Shown here: positions 6,725-14,928 of the stretch, piece after piece
Position numbering within the stretch: position 1 is the stretch's first letter
How the letters are laid out: every line of letters begins with the position of its first letter
Assembly (NCBI GenBank): GCA_016932235.1
Contig: JAFGDF010000271.1
Location: 1-19,184 of the forward strand
Direction of reading: 5' to 3'
DNA length: 19,184 nucleotides
Origin: Deltaproteobacteria bacterium
GTDB taxonomy: Bacteria > Desulfobacterota > DSM-4660 > Desulfatiglandales > HGW-15
Translations under genes and position numbers: made by a program
The notes under the pieces: model-generated
What the model saw: the letters and a program-made list of their open reading frames with translations, nothing else
What the model was told of the DNA's origin: nothing
Databases searched by the model: none

Positions 6725-8604
6725 TGCCTCTCCTTGCCTCCCGTTAGACTTTCCTGAGATTCAATTCCCTGCTGCGGAGGAAAGCCCTGGCCCCTTCTTG
6801 CGCCCGAAGGCGGAACATCAGGAATTTCGCCAATAGTGATAAAACCGTCCCCGTCCCTGTCAATCCTCGTAAAAATCTGTTCCGGACCGGTGAATTCCGA
6901 TTTCGAAACCCTGCTGTCATTATCCTTATCATAACGAACTATAAAATTGCCCTGCTGTTGCGAATCTTCACTCCGCCCGTCTGTTCCCGTAGATCCTCCG
7001 GTATCCGCTTTGATCTCCGTTCTCTGAGGCGTTTGAGAATCCGGGGCGGTCCTGTCGATATTCAGCTCCGGAGGCTGTAATTCCAGGTCCTTTCCATATC
7101 CTGACTCTTCAACTGACGCATGCGCGAGGGGAGGGGACAGTGAAACGACCTCACCTTGTTCGAGTCCCCGGATAATCCTCACCATTATATTGTTATCAAG
7201 ACCGATTTCCACCTGTCTTGCTTTAACATCTTTGCCGTTTATCAAATATACGGTCGGTTTTCCTGCAACCCGCATCACAGCCTGCACAGGCACATACATA
7301 GCCTCCTTGTACTGCTCCACAATTATCTCGGCCGTACAGTTCATTCCCGCGCGGAGCATGCCAGTGCTTCCGTTGTTTTCCAGTTCTATTTCGGTGTCAT
7401 ATATCTTAAGATCCGGATTAAGAAACGCGCTAGTGGCGTCCGGCATTGGCGCAATGTATGAGACACATCCAACAAAAGATTCCCCCGGTAAAGCGCCTGC
7501 CGTAACCAGGACAGGGAGTCCTTTCCTGACCTTCTCAAGACTTGCCTCATACACACCCACCTTGGCTTTAAACCCCGATGAAGTGGGGAGATGAATCAGA
7601 TCCTGCCGTTCTCTCACGTTCTGGCCCTCTGCCAGTGGTTCCGTGCGTCTCATCGGCCCCCCGCCCCCGGGACTGCTGGTTGCGTGTATAACCTGCCCAT
7701 CCGCGGGCGAGTATATCCTGGTCTTTTTGATCTGATCCATGATCTTCTCCAGTTTATCCACCTGGCGTCTGTATTCCGACTCCTTTGCCTTCAGGTTTGC
7801 CTCGGCCTGGACAATATCCGCCCTGGCCTTTCGCTCCGTGCGCTCAAGGGTCATCTTCGCTTGTTTGACATCGCTTTCTAGTTGGGCCATGGTTCTCTTG
7901 TAGGTATATTCCTTTAAAAGACGCAGATCATTCTGCGCGAGTTCAAGATCAAGAGTGGCCTTTTTCTCTGAAAGTTCGTCCGCCTGAAGCTCGGTCTGGG
8001 ATATATATTTTTCAGCGAACAATTTTTTCGACCATTCAAGCTTCTCCCTGGCCCTTGCCACATCCTCCCTGGCAAGCGTTATCCTGCTCTCGGCTTCCAT
8101 CAATTTATTGGGGTACTCGCCGTTAGAATATTTTTCAAGATCCTGAACCGCAAATTCATAGGCCAGTTCCGCTTTGTCCACATCACTTTCGGCCTGGTTC
8201 TTCACGACCTCCAGATCTTCCTTGGAACTGATAAAAGCCGCCTCGGCATTCTGTACCTTTATCTCCTGATCAACCTTATCATCAATAAGCTTGCTGGAAT
8301 CAAGCTCCACAAGCAGGTCACCCTTCTTTACCATTGTCCCTTCATCCACCAGTGAAATGATGGATGTAGTCCCTTCAACCTCGCTTTTGATGATTATCTT
8401 TTCCTTTGCCTCTACCGTGCCGGTTGCGGTCACGCTTATCCTCAATGGACCGTTCTTTACCGTGAATGTCGGCAGGCCATGATCGGAATCCTCGTTTTCC
8501 TGAATAAGATCATAGCCCCACACCGCCAGGATAATAACCACGGGTACAATAATCAGCCTAAAAGGTCTCCTGAAAAATCCGAACTTTCTTTCTTTATCCG
8601 CCAT
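6721..8604 (-). CDS. MacA/HlyD-type periplasmic adaptor with C-terminal EF-hand pair
   Basis: 627-residue adaptor linking the inner-membrane permease to the TolC channel. Order: N-terminal anchor helix (about 14-32, FRLIIVPVVIILAVWGYDL), first half of the lipoyl/barrel-sandwich domain, a long coiled-coil hairpin (about 110-300), the returning lipoyl half (TRIYSPADGQVI), and beta-barrel and membrane-proximal domains. After a low-complexity Pro/Gln/Thr linker come two EF-hand loops, DKDNDSRVSKSE (559-570) and DRDGDGFITIGE (582-593). Both have acidic residues at positions 1, 3 and 5 and Glu at 12. Typical adaptors are 350-450 residues, so this one is long. The ATG at 8604 is chosen because AAAGG lies six bases upstream; it overlaps the TolC stop by 11 bases. 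A TTG at 8631 and an ATG at 8610 are alternatives. Confidence 0.92.
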   Translation of the reverse strand: MADKERKFGFFRRPFRLIIVPVVIILAVWGYDLIQENEDSDHGLPTFTVKNGPLRISVTATGTVEAKEKIIIKSEVEGTTSIISLVDEGTMVKKGDLLVELDSSKLIDDKVDQEIKVQNAEAAFISSKEDLEVVKNQAESDVDKAELAYEFAVQDLEKYSNGEYPNKLMEAESRITLAREDVARAREKLEWSKKLFAEKYISQTELQADELSEKKATLDLELAQNDLRLLKEYTYKRTMAQLESDVKQAKMTLERTERKARADIVQAEANLKAKESEYRRQVDKLEKIMDQIKKTRIYSPADGQVIHATSSPGGGGPMRRTEPLAEGQNVRERQDLIHLPTSSGFKAKVGVYEASLEKVRKGLPVLVTAGALPGESFVGCVSYIAPMPDATSAFLNPDLKIYDTEIELENNGSTGMLRAGMNCTAEIIVEQYKEAMYVPVQAVMRVAGKPTVYLINGKDVKARQVEIGLDNNIMVRIIRGLEQGEVVSLSPPLAHASVEESGYGKDLELQPPELNIDRTAPDSQTPQRTEIKADTGGSTGTDGRSEDSQQQGNFIVRYDKDNDSRVSKSEFTGPEQIFTRIDRDGDGFITIGEIPDVPPSGARRGQGFPPQQGIESQESLTGGKERQ

Positions 8605-10492
8605 TATCATCCTTTCCGGGAGTGTATTCAATCAATAAGCCGTTTTTATCTATCCGCAGGATTCCGGTGTCCCTTTGAAACTCCAGTTCAGCGATCCGGT
8701 AATCGACAATGGCCGAGGTGAGCGCGTTTTTTGCCGTGAGCAAAGCCTCCGCGGCATCCAGAAGATCGCGGAGTTCCGCCCTCCCCGCCTCAAAAAACAT
8801 CTCTGTGCTCTTTACCCTTTTTTCCGCAACGGAAAGAGCATTGCGCTGAATGGCGATGGCCTCCCTTGCTTCGGACATCTTTCGAAGACTGCTCCGGATG
8901 GATAATTTTATCTCATCCTCTATTTTCTGGAAATCCCTGACCGCGCTTTCAAGTTCAATAAAACTCTTGCGATAAGCATTGCGCTCGGCTGTCCTTTCAA
9001 AAGGCAGGTCAAGCTTGAACAGTCCCGTGTAAATTCCTCTGTCAGTCATTATCCTGGCATCAGCGAGCCCGGCCTGGGACAGTGATCGGGATTCCCCCAG
9101 ATTGGCCTCCCCGAAAAGTGTCAGCTCCGCCCCCAGGGCATCCGCCTTAATGACAACAGCCCTCTGAGCGTCATAGACCTTTCCCTCTGAAACACATAAA
9201 TCGAGACGGTTATCCAGGCCGAGGCTGACCGCCCTGGCCTCACCAAGCTCCATTGGCCCCGCGTTCTCCCTGTCCATTTCCCTTAATTCCGGCGCATCTC
9301 CAGCGTCCATGCCCTCTTTATCGCCGGTCAGCGACTGGTCATGGTCTTGTTCAGCAGGTATTCTTGAGACATAAACAGCCAGATCTTCCATCTCGTTCCT
9401 GTCCAGATGAATATGTGCATCCGGCGGAATGCCCATAAGCCTTTTAAAATTGTCAAGTCGGTTTTCATAAACGGCCACCGCGGATATCCAGCGTTCTTTT
9501 GCCCTGAGTTGGTCCTGTAGAGCCCGGTCAACCTCTATTTCCGTTGCTCTTCCCGCATCCGCCAGCCTGCGCGTCCGGCGTGCGGATATAACAAGATTGC
9601 GGTAATTTTCAGCGGTATTATCCACCTGATCGAGCTGGCTTAACACACGAAGGTAACTGCTCGCGATTTCAACCGCCAGGGTCTTCTTGTAGCGCTCAAA
9701 ATCATATATGGCATAGATCACGTCTCTCTGTGCCTGCGTCAGGGGCTCCATAACTATATGCCTCCCTGATCCTCTCAGGAGTGGTATGGTAATCGATGCG
9801 TCCCCGACTATTCCCATTGAAGATGTTTTCCCCTGTGTGAGGAGTTTTACCAGGTCAAGAGCCAGCGCCGTGGAAATCTTTATACCGTTATACAGTCTCT
9901 TCCCGAGGTTAAGGCGGGCTGAATGCTCAAAACCTTCGACAGAATCACCGCCCGCGGGCCCGCTTCTGGCCGTATCCGACTTGTCAAGCGTATACCGGCT
10001 CTCTATTGTGCCTCCGGGTTGAAGATCAAAATCATTGCGTTTAAGGTCCAGATCAAGCGCCTTCTTAAAGATCTCCTCCTTTTTGGACTGAAAATCCGGG
10101 CTGTTCATGGCCCCGGCCTGCAATGCCTGGAAAAGACCCATTTTAAGAACTCTTCCCGCTTCCGTATTCAGGCCATCATCGGATTGACCCTGCTTTCTTG
10201 GATAATCGGTTTCAGGCCAGTGTGGGACGGGTTTCAGCATGTCGGTTCCGAAAGAAGCATCGCCCGCGGCAGGAAGTCCCTGCCCTGTCAGAAGGCGGCG
10301 GCGTAAAGTGTCAACAGGACGCTCTATGCTGAAGCCCTCATTATCGCCGATTGCCTGCTCTCTGCTTTTCTGTATGATATCAACAGCCGCCCTGTCGGAT
10401 TCCTTATAATATTCTGATGCGGTTTTGCATCCGTAATGGGAAAAGACAAATGGCGTAATGAAGAAAGCGGCGAGAAGATATTTTTTTACCAC
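8594..10492 (-). CDS. TolC-family outer-membrane efflux protein
   Basis: 632-residue outer-membrane channel protein, first gene of the tripartite exporter operon. The N-terminus is hydrophobic and ends in a Gly-Cys (YGC, Cys 22), suggesting a lipoprotein signal, although the residue at -3 is His, so the lipobox is poor. The body has the helical repeats of the outer membrane efflux protein family: two long alpha-helical halves with beta segments, and a second half with AYRKSFIELESAVRDFQKIE and LLDAAEALLTAKNALTSAIVDYRIAELEFQRDTG. It is longer than the usual 420-500, with an acidic insert around 370-410. The start is GTG, preceded by a weak GGTG. It overlaps the adaptor gene by 11 bases. Confidence 0.88.
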   Translation of the reverse strand: MVKKYLLAAFFITPFVFSHYGCKTASEYYKESDRAAVDIIQKSREQAIGDNEGFSIERPVDTLRRRLLTGQGLPAAGDASFGTDMLKPVPHWPETDYPRKQGQSDDGLNTEAGRVLKMGLFQALQAGAMNSPDFQSKKEEIFKKALDLDLKRNDFDLQPGGTIESRYTLDKSDTARSGPAGGDSVEGFEHSARLNLGKRLYNGIKISTALALDLVKLLTQGKTSSMGIVGDASITIPLLRGSGRHIVMEPLTQAQRDVIYAIYDFERYKKTLAVEIASSYLRVLSQLDQVDNTAENYRNLVISARRTRRLADAGRATEIEVDRALQDQLRAKERWISAVAVYENRLDNFKRLMGIPPDAHIHLDRNEMEDLAVYVSRIPAEQDHDQSLTGDKEGMDAGDAPELREMDRENAGPMELGEARAVSLGLDNRLDLCVSEGKVYDAQRAVVIKADALGAELTLFGEANLGESRSLSQAGLADARIMTDRGIYTGLFKLDLPFERTAERNAYRKSFIELESAVRDFQKIEDEIKLSIRSSLRKMSEAREAIAIQRNALSVAEKRVKSTEMFFEAGRAELRDLLDAAEALLTAKNALTSAIVDYRIAELEFQRDTGILRIDKNGLLIEYTPGKDDNGG

Positions 10493-10611
10493 ATTTTCAC
10501 CATGAAGATACTTCTGGAATTATCAATTTAAAATGAATAACTATCTATATTTGAGATCAAATCAGCATATTTTATGCCGGAATGTTTCTTAACATATAAT
10601 CTATTAATATC

Positions 10612-10641
10612 ACTAAAAATATTCCAATGGAATGTTTTTTT
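10612..10641. terminator. Possible bidirectional terminator
   Basis: ATTCCA-A-TGGAAT (10621-10633) has an A-run on its left (CTAAAAAT) and a T-run on its right (GTTTTTTT), so it could act in both directions. On the minus strand it would separate the carrier-permease-barrel operon from the TolC operon. The stem is only six mostly A-T pairs, so it is weak. Confidence 0.35.
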
Positions 10642-10807
10642 AACCCTGGTAATTCAGGGAAATCATTGAATACTAATTATCCACCTGAAATTTCGCTTGT
10701 ATAAAAAATATACTACAGTTCGGCAGGCAGTTTGATATATTTTTAGTTGTTTTGGCGGGAATGAACCTTTCCTGTTTCTTCCGGGAAAAAAGAAAAAATG
10801 ATCGGTC

Positions 10808-10825
10808 TAATCCTGTTAATCCTGT
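10808..10825. repeat. Tandem 9-bp direct repeat TAATCCTGT x2
   Basis: Two exact adjacent copies of TAATCCTGT, followed by C, in the gap downstream of the outer-membrane barrel gene. Its complement (ACAGGATTA) is a short tandem unit common in intergenic regions of environmental bacterial genomes. No function assigned. Confidence 0.6.
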
Positions 10826-10860
10826 CGAAAAGCTGGGCTCAAAATTGAACGTACAAATAT

Positions 10861-12123
10861 TCAAAAATAGCACCTGAACTCGATATTCAGGGTATCCGGA
10901 TTTGATCCGAACTCCGTTTTTATCAAAGCGCCTTCAGTCTCTTCTCCAAAAGGTGTTCCGACACTCAGGGATAGTTCTGACTCATCGGACAGGGAATACA
11001 CTGCGTTGAATGATACGAGTTTTGAATTATCCGTCATATTTTCGATCGCGGTAATATTAATATTCATTAAAGGGGTCAGCTCATAACCCGCACCGAAAGC
11101 GCAATATTCACGCCCCGAATAGATGCTTTCCCCAAGTACCAGGGCAGGGGATTCGCCATATCCAGGCACAGACTTAGCGCCGCTCCCGTGATGGAAATAT
11201 TCAAATCTTAGGTCCAGGCTGTTTTGCCAGCGGTGTTCAATCCCGATACATATCTCCGACCAGGAATCGAAGAGAGGTGAATCCGGATCCGCGTAATGGC
11301 CTTCGGCCCTCACACCAAGCCATTTGAAAACTTCACCCTGGGCAGAAAGCCCGATCACTTTTTTATCCCTCACCGTTCCTCCCAGGAGCCCGTACTCAAA
11401 ATCTCCAAAAACTGCTGACAGCCTCCCAAGACAGGAAGTCCTTTCCAAATCCGGCTCATCGCTCCATTTTGTATCACTGCCGGCTTCTGTTCCGTAACCA
11501 AGGACACTCATAAGAGACAGCCTTGAAAGATCACCAATCCGAACTTCCACCCGGAGCGCATCCACGCCTGGCTTATAGACCCGGTAAAAAGTCTGGGCCG
11601 CGAACGGGGCGAAAAAATCGTTTGGCGAGAAATAAAATGTTGTGGCAAGATTTATGGGCTGGCGGCCCAGTGTGAAATCAAACCTGTCGTAAGAATACGC
11701 GACATTCAGCCGGTCCAGGGAAAAGTGGAAATAATGCCTGCTGCTGAAACTCTCATCCGCAATACCGCTTCGCTCAACACCCGGCAGCCTCCGGGTAGAT
11801 GTGCGACCGGAAAGCAAAGGAGCCTGGATCAGGCTCTGAGAGGCATTGACTTCAAAACCAAGATCCTTCGCCGTCTCTCCCTTGATGATCAATCTCGCTA
11901 ATCCGGCAACGCCGGACGATATGTGATCCTGAGAAAATATTCCGGTTTCAGGATTTTTTATTACTGAAAAGTAACCCCGGACCATCCCCCGGACGTCGAT
12001 AAAGCCATCATCAGTCTCCCTCTCGTAAAAGGCGCTAACACGCATTTTGGCTGTTATGACTATGATAATGGCAATAAAAAATATCAGAAGACAAGTGAGC
12101 GGTTTTGGTACCAGATTATTCAA
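10861..12123 (-). CDS. Outer-membrane beta-barrel protein of the LolCDE-like cluster
   Basis: 420-residue protein of no family I can name with certainty. It has an N-terminal hydrophobic signal segment (about 8-28, PLTCLLIFFIAIIIVITAK), then alternating polar/hydrophobic stretches typical of beta-strands (FHFSLDRLNVAYSYDRFDFT, GRQPINLATTFYFSPNDFFA), and it ends in an aromatic residue (EFRCYF), as outer-membrane barrels do. The length suits a 16-18-strand barrel. The start is TTG at 12123, overlapping the ATPase stop as TTGA. GAGG seven bases upstream and the signal segment support it, since the next Met would cut the signal off. It is translationally coupled to the ATPase gene, so it is probably the outer-membrane partner of that transporter (inference). 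Confidence 0.8.
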   Translation of the reverse strand: MNNLVPKPLTCLLIFFIAIIIVITAKMRVSAFYERETDDGFIDVRGMVRGYFSVIKNPETGIFSQDHISSGVAGLARLIIKGETAKDLGFEVNASQSLIQAPLLSGRTSTRRLPGVERSGIADESFSSRHYFHFSLDRLNVAYSYDRFDFTLGRQPINLATTFYFSPNDFFAPFAAQTFYRVYKPGVDALRVEVRIGDLSRLSLMSVLGYGTEAGSDTKWSDEPDLERTSCLGRLSAVFGDFEYGLLGGTVRDKKVIGLSAQGEVFKWLGVRAEGHYADPDSPLFDSWSEICIGIEHRWQNSLDLRFEYFHHGSGAKSVPGYGESPALVLGESIYSGREYCAFGAGYELTPLMNINITAIENMTDNSKLVSFNAVYSLSDESELSLSVGTPFGEETEGALIKTEFGSNPDTLNIEFRCYF

Positions 12124-12815
12124 TGCTGATCCTCTATGGAATCTATCCTTCCGTCCCTGAGTCTTATAAGTCGGCGTGTGCGATCCATTACGAGTTTATC
12201 ATGTGTTGAGAGCAAAAAGGTAATCTTATATTCCTGATTCAACGAGTACATTATGTCCAGCAGCGCTCCTGCGGTCGCGGAATCCACATTGGCGGTAGGT
12301 TCATCCGCCAGCACGATGGCAGGTCTTGTTACGATAGCCCGTGCAATGGCCACCCTCTGTTGCTGTCCGCCGGACATCTCATCGGGGCGGCGATCCTCCA
12401 TCCCTTCGAGACCCACATTTTTCAAAACGTTCATAACCTTCAGCCTGCATTCTTTTTCCGGCGCGCCCTGTAATTTGAGCACGAATTCGGCATTCTCATA
12501 AGCGGTCATTACCGGAATAAGGTTATACGCCTGGAAGACAAAACCGATCCTATCCCTGCGAATAGCGGATATCTTGGATCTGCTCAGGCCCGCCAGGTCC
12601 TTTCCTTCCAGGATTACACTCCCGCCCGTCGGGAAATCCAATCCTCCGATCAGATTCAGAATCGTGGTCTTGCCGGAACCTGAAGGGCCGCACAAGGCCG
12701 TGAAATCGCCCTTGCTTATCTCCATGGTAATCCCGTCAAGGGCGTGTACCTCAACTTTACCCTGCTGATAGATCTTTCTGGTATCCTTCAATTCAACAAT
12801 CGATTCCATATCCAT
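12120..12815 (-). CDS. LolD-like ABC transporter ATPase
   Basis: 231-residue nucleotide-binding subunit. Walker A GPSGSGKTT at 43-51, Q-loop FQAYNLIPVMT (Q95), signature MSGGQ at 147-151, Walker B IVLADE at 167-172, D-loop NVD, switch His 205 (LLSTHDK). All needed residues are present. It belongs to the LolD/MacB/FtsE group. It presumably serves the two FtsX-type permeases encoded upstream (13255-14493 and 14929-16149), although a repeat-filled gap of about 440 bp separates them. AAGGGAAG lies upstream of the ATG. The stop overlaps the barrel-protein start. Confidence 0.94.
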   Translation of the reverse strand: MDMESIVELKDTRKIYQQGKVEVHALDGITMEISKGDFTALCGPSGSGKTTILNLIGGLDFPTGGSVILEGKDLAGLSRSKISAIRRDRIGFVFQAYNLIPVMTAYENAEFVLKLQGAPEKECRLKVMNVLKNVGLEGMEDRRPDEMSGGQQQRVAIARAIVTRPAIVLADEPTANVDSATAGALLDIMYSLNQEYKITFLLSTHDKLVMDRTRRLIRLRDGRIDSIEDQH

Positions 12816-12880
12816 CCTGCTTCCCTTCTGGTTTTGAGCCCACTGGCATCAATAAAATACGAAAAACTTTGTAAAAGTCA

Positions 12881-12964
12881 GTATATTCCGCAATCAGGAA
12901 TGTGGAGGGACGCGTTTTATCGTGTCCGCGGTTTTTCCGGCCACGACAGAGCGTGGCCCTCCAC
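12881..12964. repeat. Palindromic repeat pair, head to head (copies A and B)
   Basis: Copy A (12881-12929) contains TGTGGAGGGACGCG, then TTTTAT, then CGTGTCCGC, itself a hairpin. Copy B (12937-12964) is GGCCACG-ACAGAG-CGTGGCC followed by CTCCAC, in opposite orientation. The outer arms GTGGAGGG (12902-12909) and CCCTCCAC (12957-12964) are perfect complements, so the whole 63-bp block can fold as one structure. A recurs inverted at 14744-14793 (44 of 49 bases identical by my count), and B resembles 14591-14615. Confidence 0.75.
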
Positions 12965-13096
12965 GAGACCTTTAAAGGCGATAAAAAAAATATTCACCGC
13001 CTTACTTCGTGAATGAAAAAGCTTCCTCATCGTCCAATCCGGACGTTTTTCGCCAGTTCGGAGGTGTCGCTGGATTCCGGATCTCGCTGCGTACAG

Positions 13097-13123
13097 CCTG
13101 CCCTCGCGTAGGCGAGGGTCAGG
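13097..13123. repeat. Strong hairpin repeat CCTGCCCTCGC/GCGAGGG-T-CAGG
   Basis: Eleven paired bases with one bulged T and a four-base loop (GTAG). It sits in a block (about 13020-13200) carrying sequence of the intergenic repeat type around TGGATTCCGG, with no gene. It is located between the second permease gene and the ATPase gene of the LolCDE-like cluster. Confidence 0.6.
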
Positions 13124-13223
13124 AATCATATTATCCTTGGATTACGACACAGTCGCCTCCGCGTGGATGACAAAAAACTCACACAGTTGCGAAGCCGATT
13201 CAATCCGCACTCCATGCCCTTAA

Positions 13224-13247
13224 ACCGTCTACCGTATACCGTACACC
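13224..13247. repeat. Tandem 7-bp repeat ACCGTNN x3
   Basis: ACCGTCT, ACCGTAT, ACCGTAC, then ACC: three full units and a partial one, seven bases past the stop of the permease gene that ends at 13255 on the minus strand. No terminator function evident. Confidence 0.65.
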
Positions 13248-13254
13248 TTTGTTT

Positions 13255-14493
13255 TTATATTGTCTTCAAACTCTCAACAGGAGGAACGCGGCCTGCCTTC
13301 CAGGCAGGATAGATCCCGGAAAGTATCGTAAGGCCGAACACACCGAGTAGTATAGCTATTACACTTTCCCTGAATATCCTTATCTTCAGGACCGGATCAA
13401 TAAGAACGCCTCCGGCGCTGGATTCGCCACCGATTGCCGCTGAAAAATCTATTCCGACATTATAAAGATACGCGTACCATGGTGTCGTTATAATAATACC
13501 TGCCAGCAAACCCAAAACGGCCAGCCAGAAAGACTCTGTTATGATCAGCCTGAAAAGGGTCCCGGGAGACATGCCCACCGCCATCATAACTCCGAATTCA
13601 CGGGTCCGTTCCAGAACTCCCATCAGAAGTGTATTAAGGATTCCTGCCGCTATCAACAGCCCGATAAGGACCTGGATGATATAATTACTGCTGCGGTCCA
13701 TGCTGATAATACCGGCAAGATCAGGTTGCGACTTTTTCCAGCTCAGGACTTCAATCTCAGGGTTCCCCACGATCTTGTCTATTTTTTCACTCATCTTCTC
13801 GGCGTGCCTCTGATCGTTAATTATAACAGCGATCAGGGTAGCATCATTTGCATCGTAATGTAATGTCTTTCTAACACTGTTTATCGGAAGGAGAATAAAT
13901 GCGCCGTCAACTTCATCGACACCGGTGCGGAATATGCCTGTTACGCGAGCGATTTCACTCACTATTTCGCCGTTGACATCCGTTGTTGTATAAACAATCT
14001 TTTTCCCAAGACCGAGATTCAGTTTCCCAGCCATCCTGCTTCCCACTACAACACCTCGACCGTCGGGTCCTTCAAAGAGCTCCCCCTCGACAATCGAGCC
14101 AAGAAGCAGATTGTTCTCTTCCGATTCCTGGGCAGGATCAATGCCCATGAACATCCCCCCTATACTCTTACTGGCGCTCGCAAACATCGCCTGACCCGTT
14201 ATTCTCACGATCGCGTCGGTTATGCCCGGTATCTCAAGGATCTCATTTCTGATCTGATCCGTATCTTTCAGCTTTTTATCCAGAGAAGGAGTCAGGTTAT
14301 ACCCCAGGGGCTCAACGGTGATGTGTCCCATCCCCATGGAAGCGCCTGTGTTTATCATTTTGGTGTAGCCATAGTCGCCTGTGCCGGTAAAAGTCACGGA
14401 CAGCGTTACTCCAAAACCTATGGATAATGCGGTTATTATGGTGCGGCGCTTTCTCCGCCACAAATTACGCCATGCAAATCTGCTGATCTTCAT
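13255..14493 (-). CDS. FtsX/LolC-E-type ABC transporter permease (second of two)
   Basis: 412-residue inner-membrane permease. N-terminal helix about 15-40 after a basic segment (FAWRNLWRRKRRTIITALSI), periplasmic domain about 45-270, then three FtsX helices (IIQVLIGLLIAAGILNTLLM about 270-295; LAVLGLLAGIIIT about 320-340; VIAILLGVFGLTILSGIYPA near the end). VLERTREFGVMMAVGMSP is the family's cytoplasmic loop. The ATG at 14493 has GAGG seven bases upstream and begins the similarity; a TTG at 14511 is less likely. It is similar in plan to the permease at 14929-16149 (both share the EFG-MKA/MMA-G loop and a C-terminal V-P/R-P-V-x-S/A-I ending), so the two probably form a heterodimer like LolC-LolE. 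Confidence 0.92.
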   Translation of the reverse strand: MKISRFAWRNLWRRKRRTIITALSIGFGVTLSVTFTGTGDYGYTKMINTGASMGMGHITVEPLGYNLTPSLDKKLKDTDQIRNEILEIPGITDAIVRITGQAMFASASKSIGGMFMGIDPAQESEENNLLLGSIVEGELFEGPDGRGVVVGSRMAGKLNLGLGKKIVYTTTDVNGEIVSEIARVTGIFRTGVDEVDGAFILLPINSVRKTLHYDANDATLIAVIINDQRHAEKMSEKIDKIVGNPEIEVLSWKKSQPDLAGIISMDRSSNYIIQVLIGLLIAAGILNTLLMGVLERTREFGVMMAVGMSPGTLFRLIITESFWLAVLGLLAGIIITTPWYAYLYNVGIDFSAAIGGESSAGGVLIDPVLKIRIFRESVIAILLGVFGLTILSGIYPAWKAGRVPPVESLKTI

Positions 14494-14584
14494 ATAATAA
14501 CCTCGATACAAGGATTTCCATTCTTAAACGCGCTAGAAATTCTCCCCGGCCCCTTTTATAAAAACCAGGAGGGATTTGATATCG

Positions 14585-14620
14585 TTTAACGGAGGGCCGC
14601 GCTCCATCGTGGCCGTTAAA
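14585..14620. repeat. Palindromic repeat (copy C), TTTAACGG...CCGTTAAA
   Basis: TTTAACGG (14585-14592) pairs with CCGTTAAA (14613-14620). Inside lies GGCCGCG-CTCCAT-CGTGGCC, the same design as copy B at 12937-12964. Copy C is in plus orientation and faces the inverted copy D at 14744-14793, so the two gaps of this operon each hold a head-to-head pair. Confidence 0.7.
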
Positions 14621-14697
14621 ATCTCCCCTGACCCCTCTTTAAAAAAGAGGGGAACGATTGCTTCCCCCTTTGGAAAAGGGGGACCGAGGGGGATTTT
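14618..14697. repeat. Nested C-rich/G-rich hairpin element
   Basis: Two perfect hairpins, CCCCTCTTT-AAA-AAAGAGGGG (14632-14652) and CCCCCTTT-GGA..AAAGGGGG (14664-14682), are enclosed by outer arms AAAATCTCCCC (14618-14628) and GGGGGATTTT (14688-14697). The same design recurs at 17359-17457: 14676-14696 matches 17436-17456 at 19 of 21 bases. The rest of the gap between the two permease genes (14494-14928) holds copies C and D and no gene. Confidence 0.75.
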
Positions 14698-14743
14698 GAG
14701 CAAGTTTGCTTATGAAGCTCGTTCCTCCAGAAAGACGAAACCA

Positions 14744-14793
14744 GGCGGACACGATAAAACGCGTTCCTCCACATGCTTGATCGCGGAAAATAC
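14744..14793. repeat. Palindromic repeat (copy D), inverted copy of 12881-12929
   Basis: On the minus strand this reads GTATTTTCCGCGATCAAGCA followed by TGTGGAGGAACGCG-TTTTAT-CGTGTCCGC. It matches copy A at 44 of 49 bases by my count. It contains the same GGA-CGCG/CG-GTCC hairpin idea, with one arm base changed. Confidence 0.75.
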
Positions 14794-14928
14794 ATCCTTG
14801 TTTTATTCCTTAACCTCCACATCTAACTCCAGGAGTAATCACCGGCACCGGTTTAGTCTTGACGCTTGGGTTGTATAAAATCTACAGGTACCCTCCCTGC
14901 AAGGGCGCTGACGATATATCCCGGATGC

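Larger units (their letters stand above)
10493..10860. other. AT-rich gap between the two export operons
   Basis: No gene found. The half next to the TolC gene (10494-10610) is strongly AT-rich and must hold the minus-strand promoter of the tripartite exporter operon. On that strand TTAAGA and TATGCT are 17 bp apart, but several such pairs exist and I cannot pick one. The other half contains a tandem repeat and a terminator-like palindrome, listed separately. A 66-residue minus-strand frame at 10673-10873 has no convincing protein character. Confidence 0.5.

Noticed and set aside
10673..10873. 66-codon minus-strand frame in the AT-rich gap
   Set aside because: It covers a short tandem repeat, has no convincing ribosome site and no recognisable protein pattern.
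14576..14878. Plus- and minus-strand frames of 68-100 codons in the permease gap
   Set aside because: They translate the dispersed repeats (C, D and the C/G-rich hairpins); similar peptides appear wherever the repeats occur.
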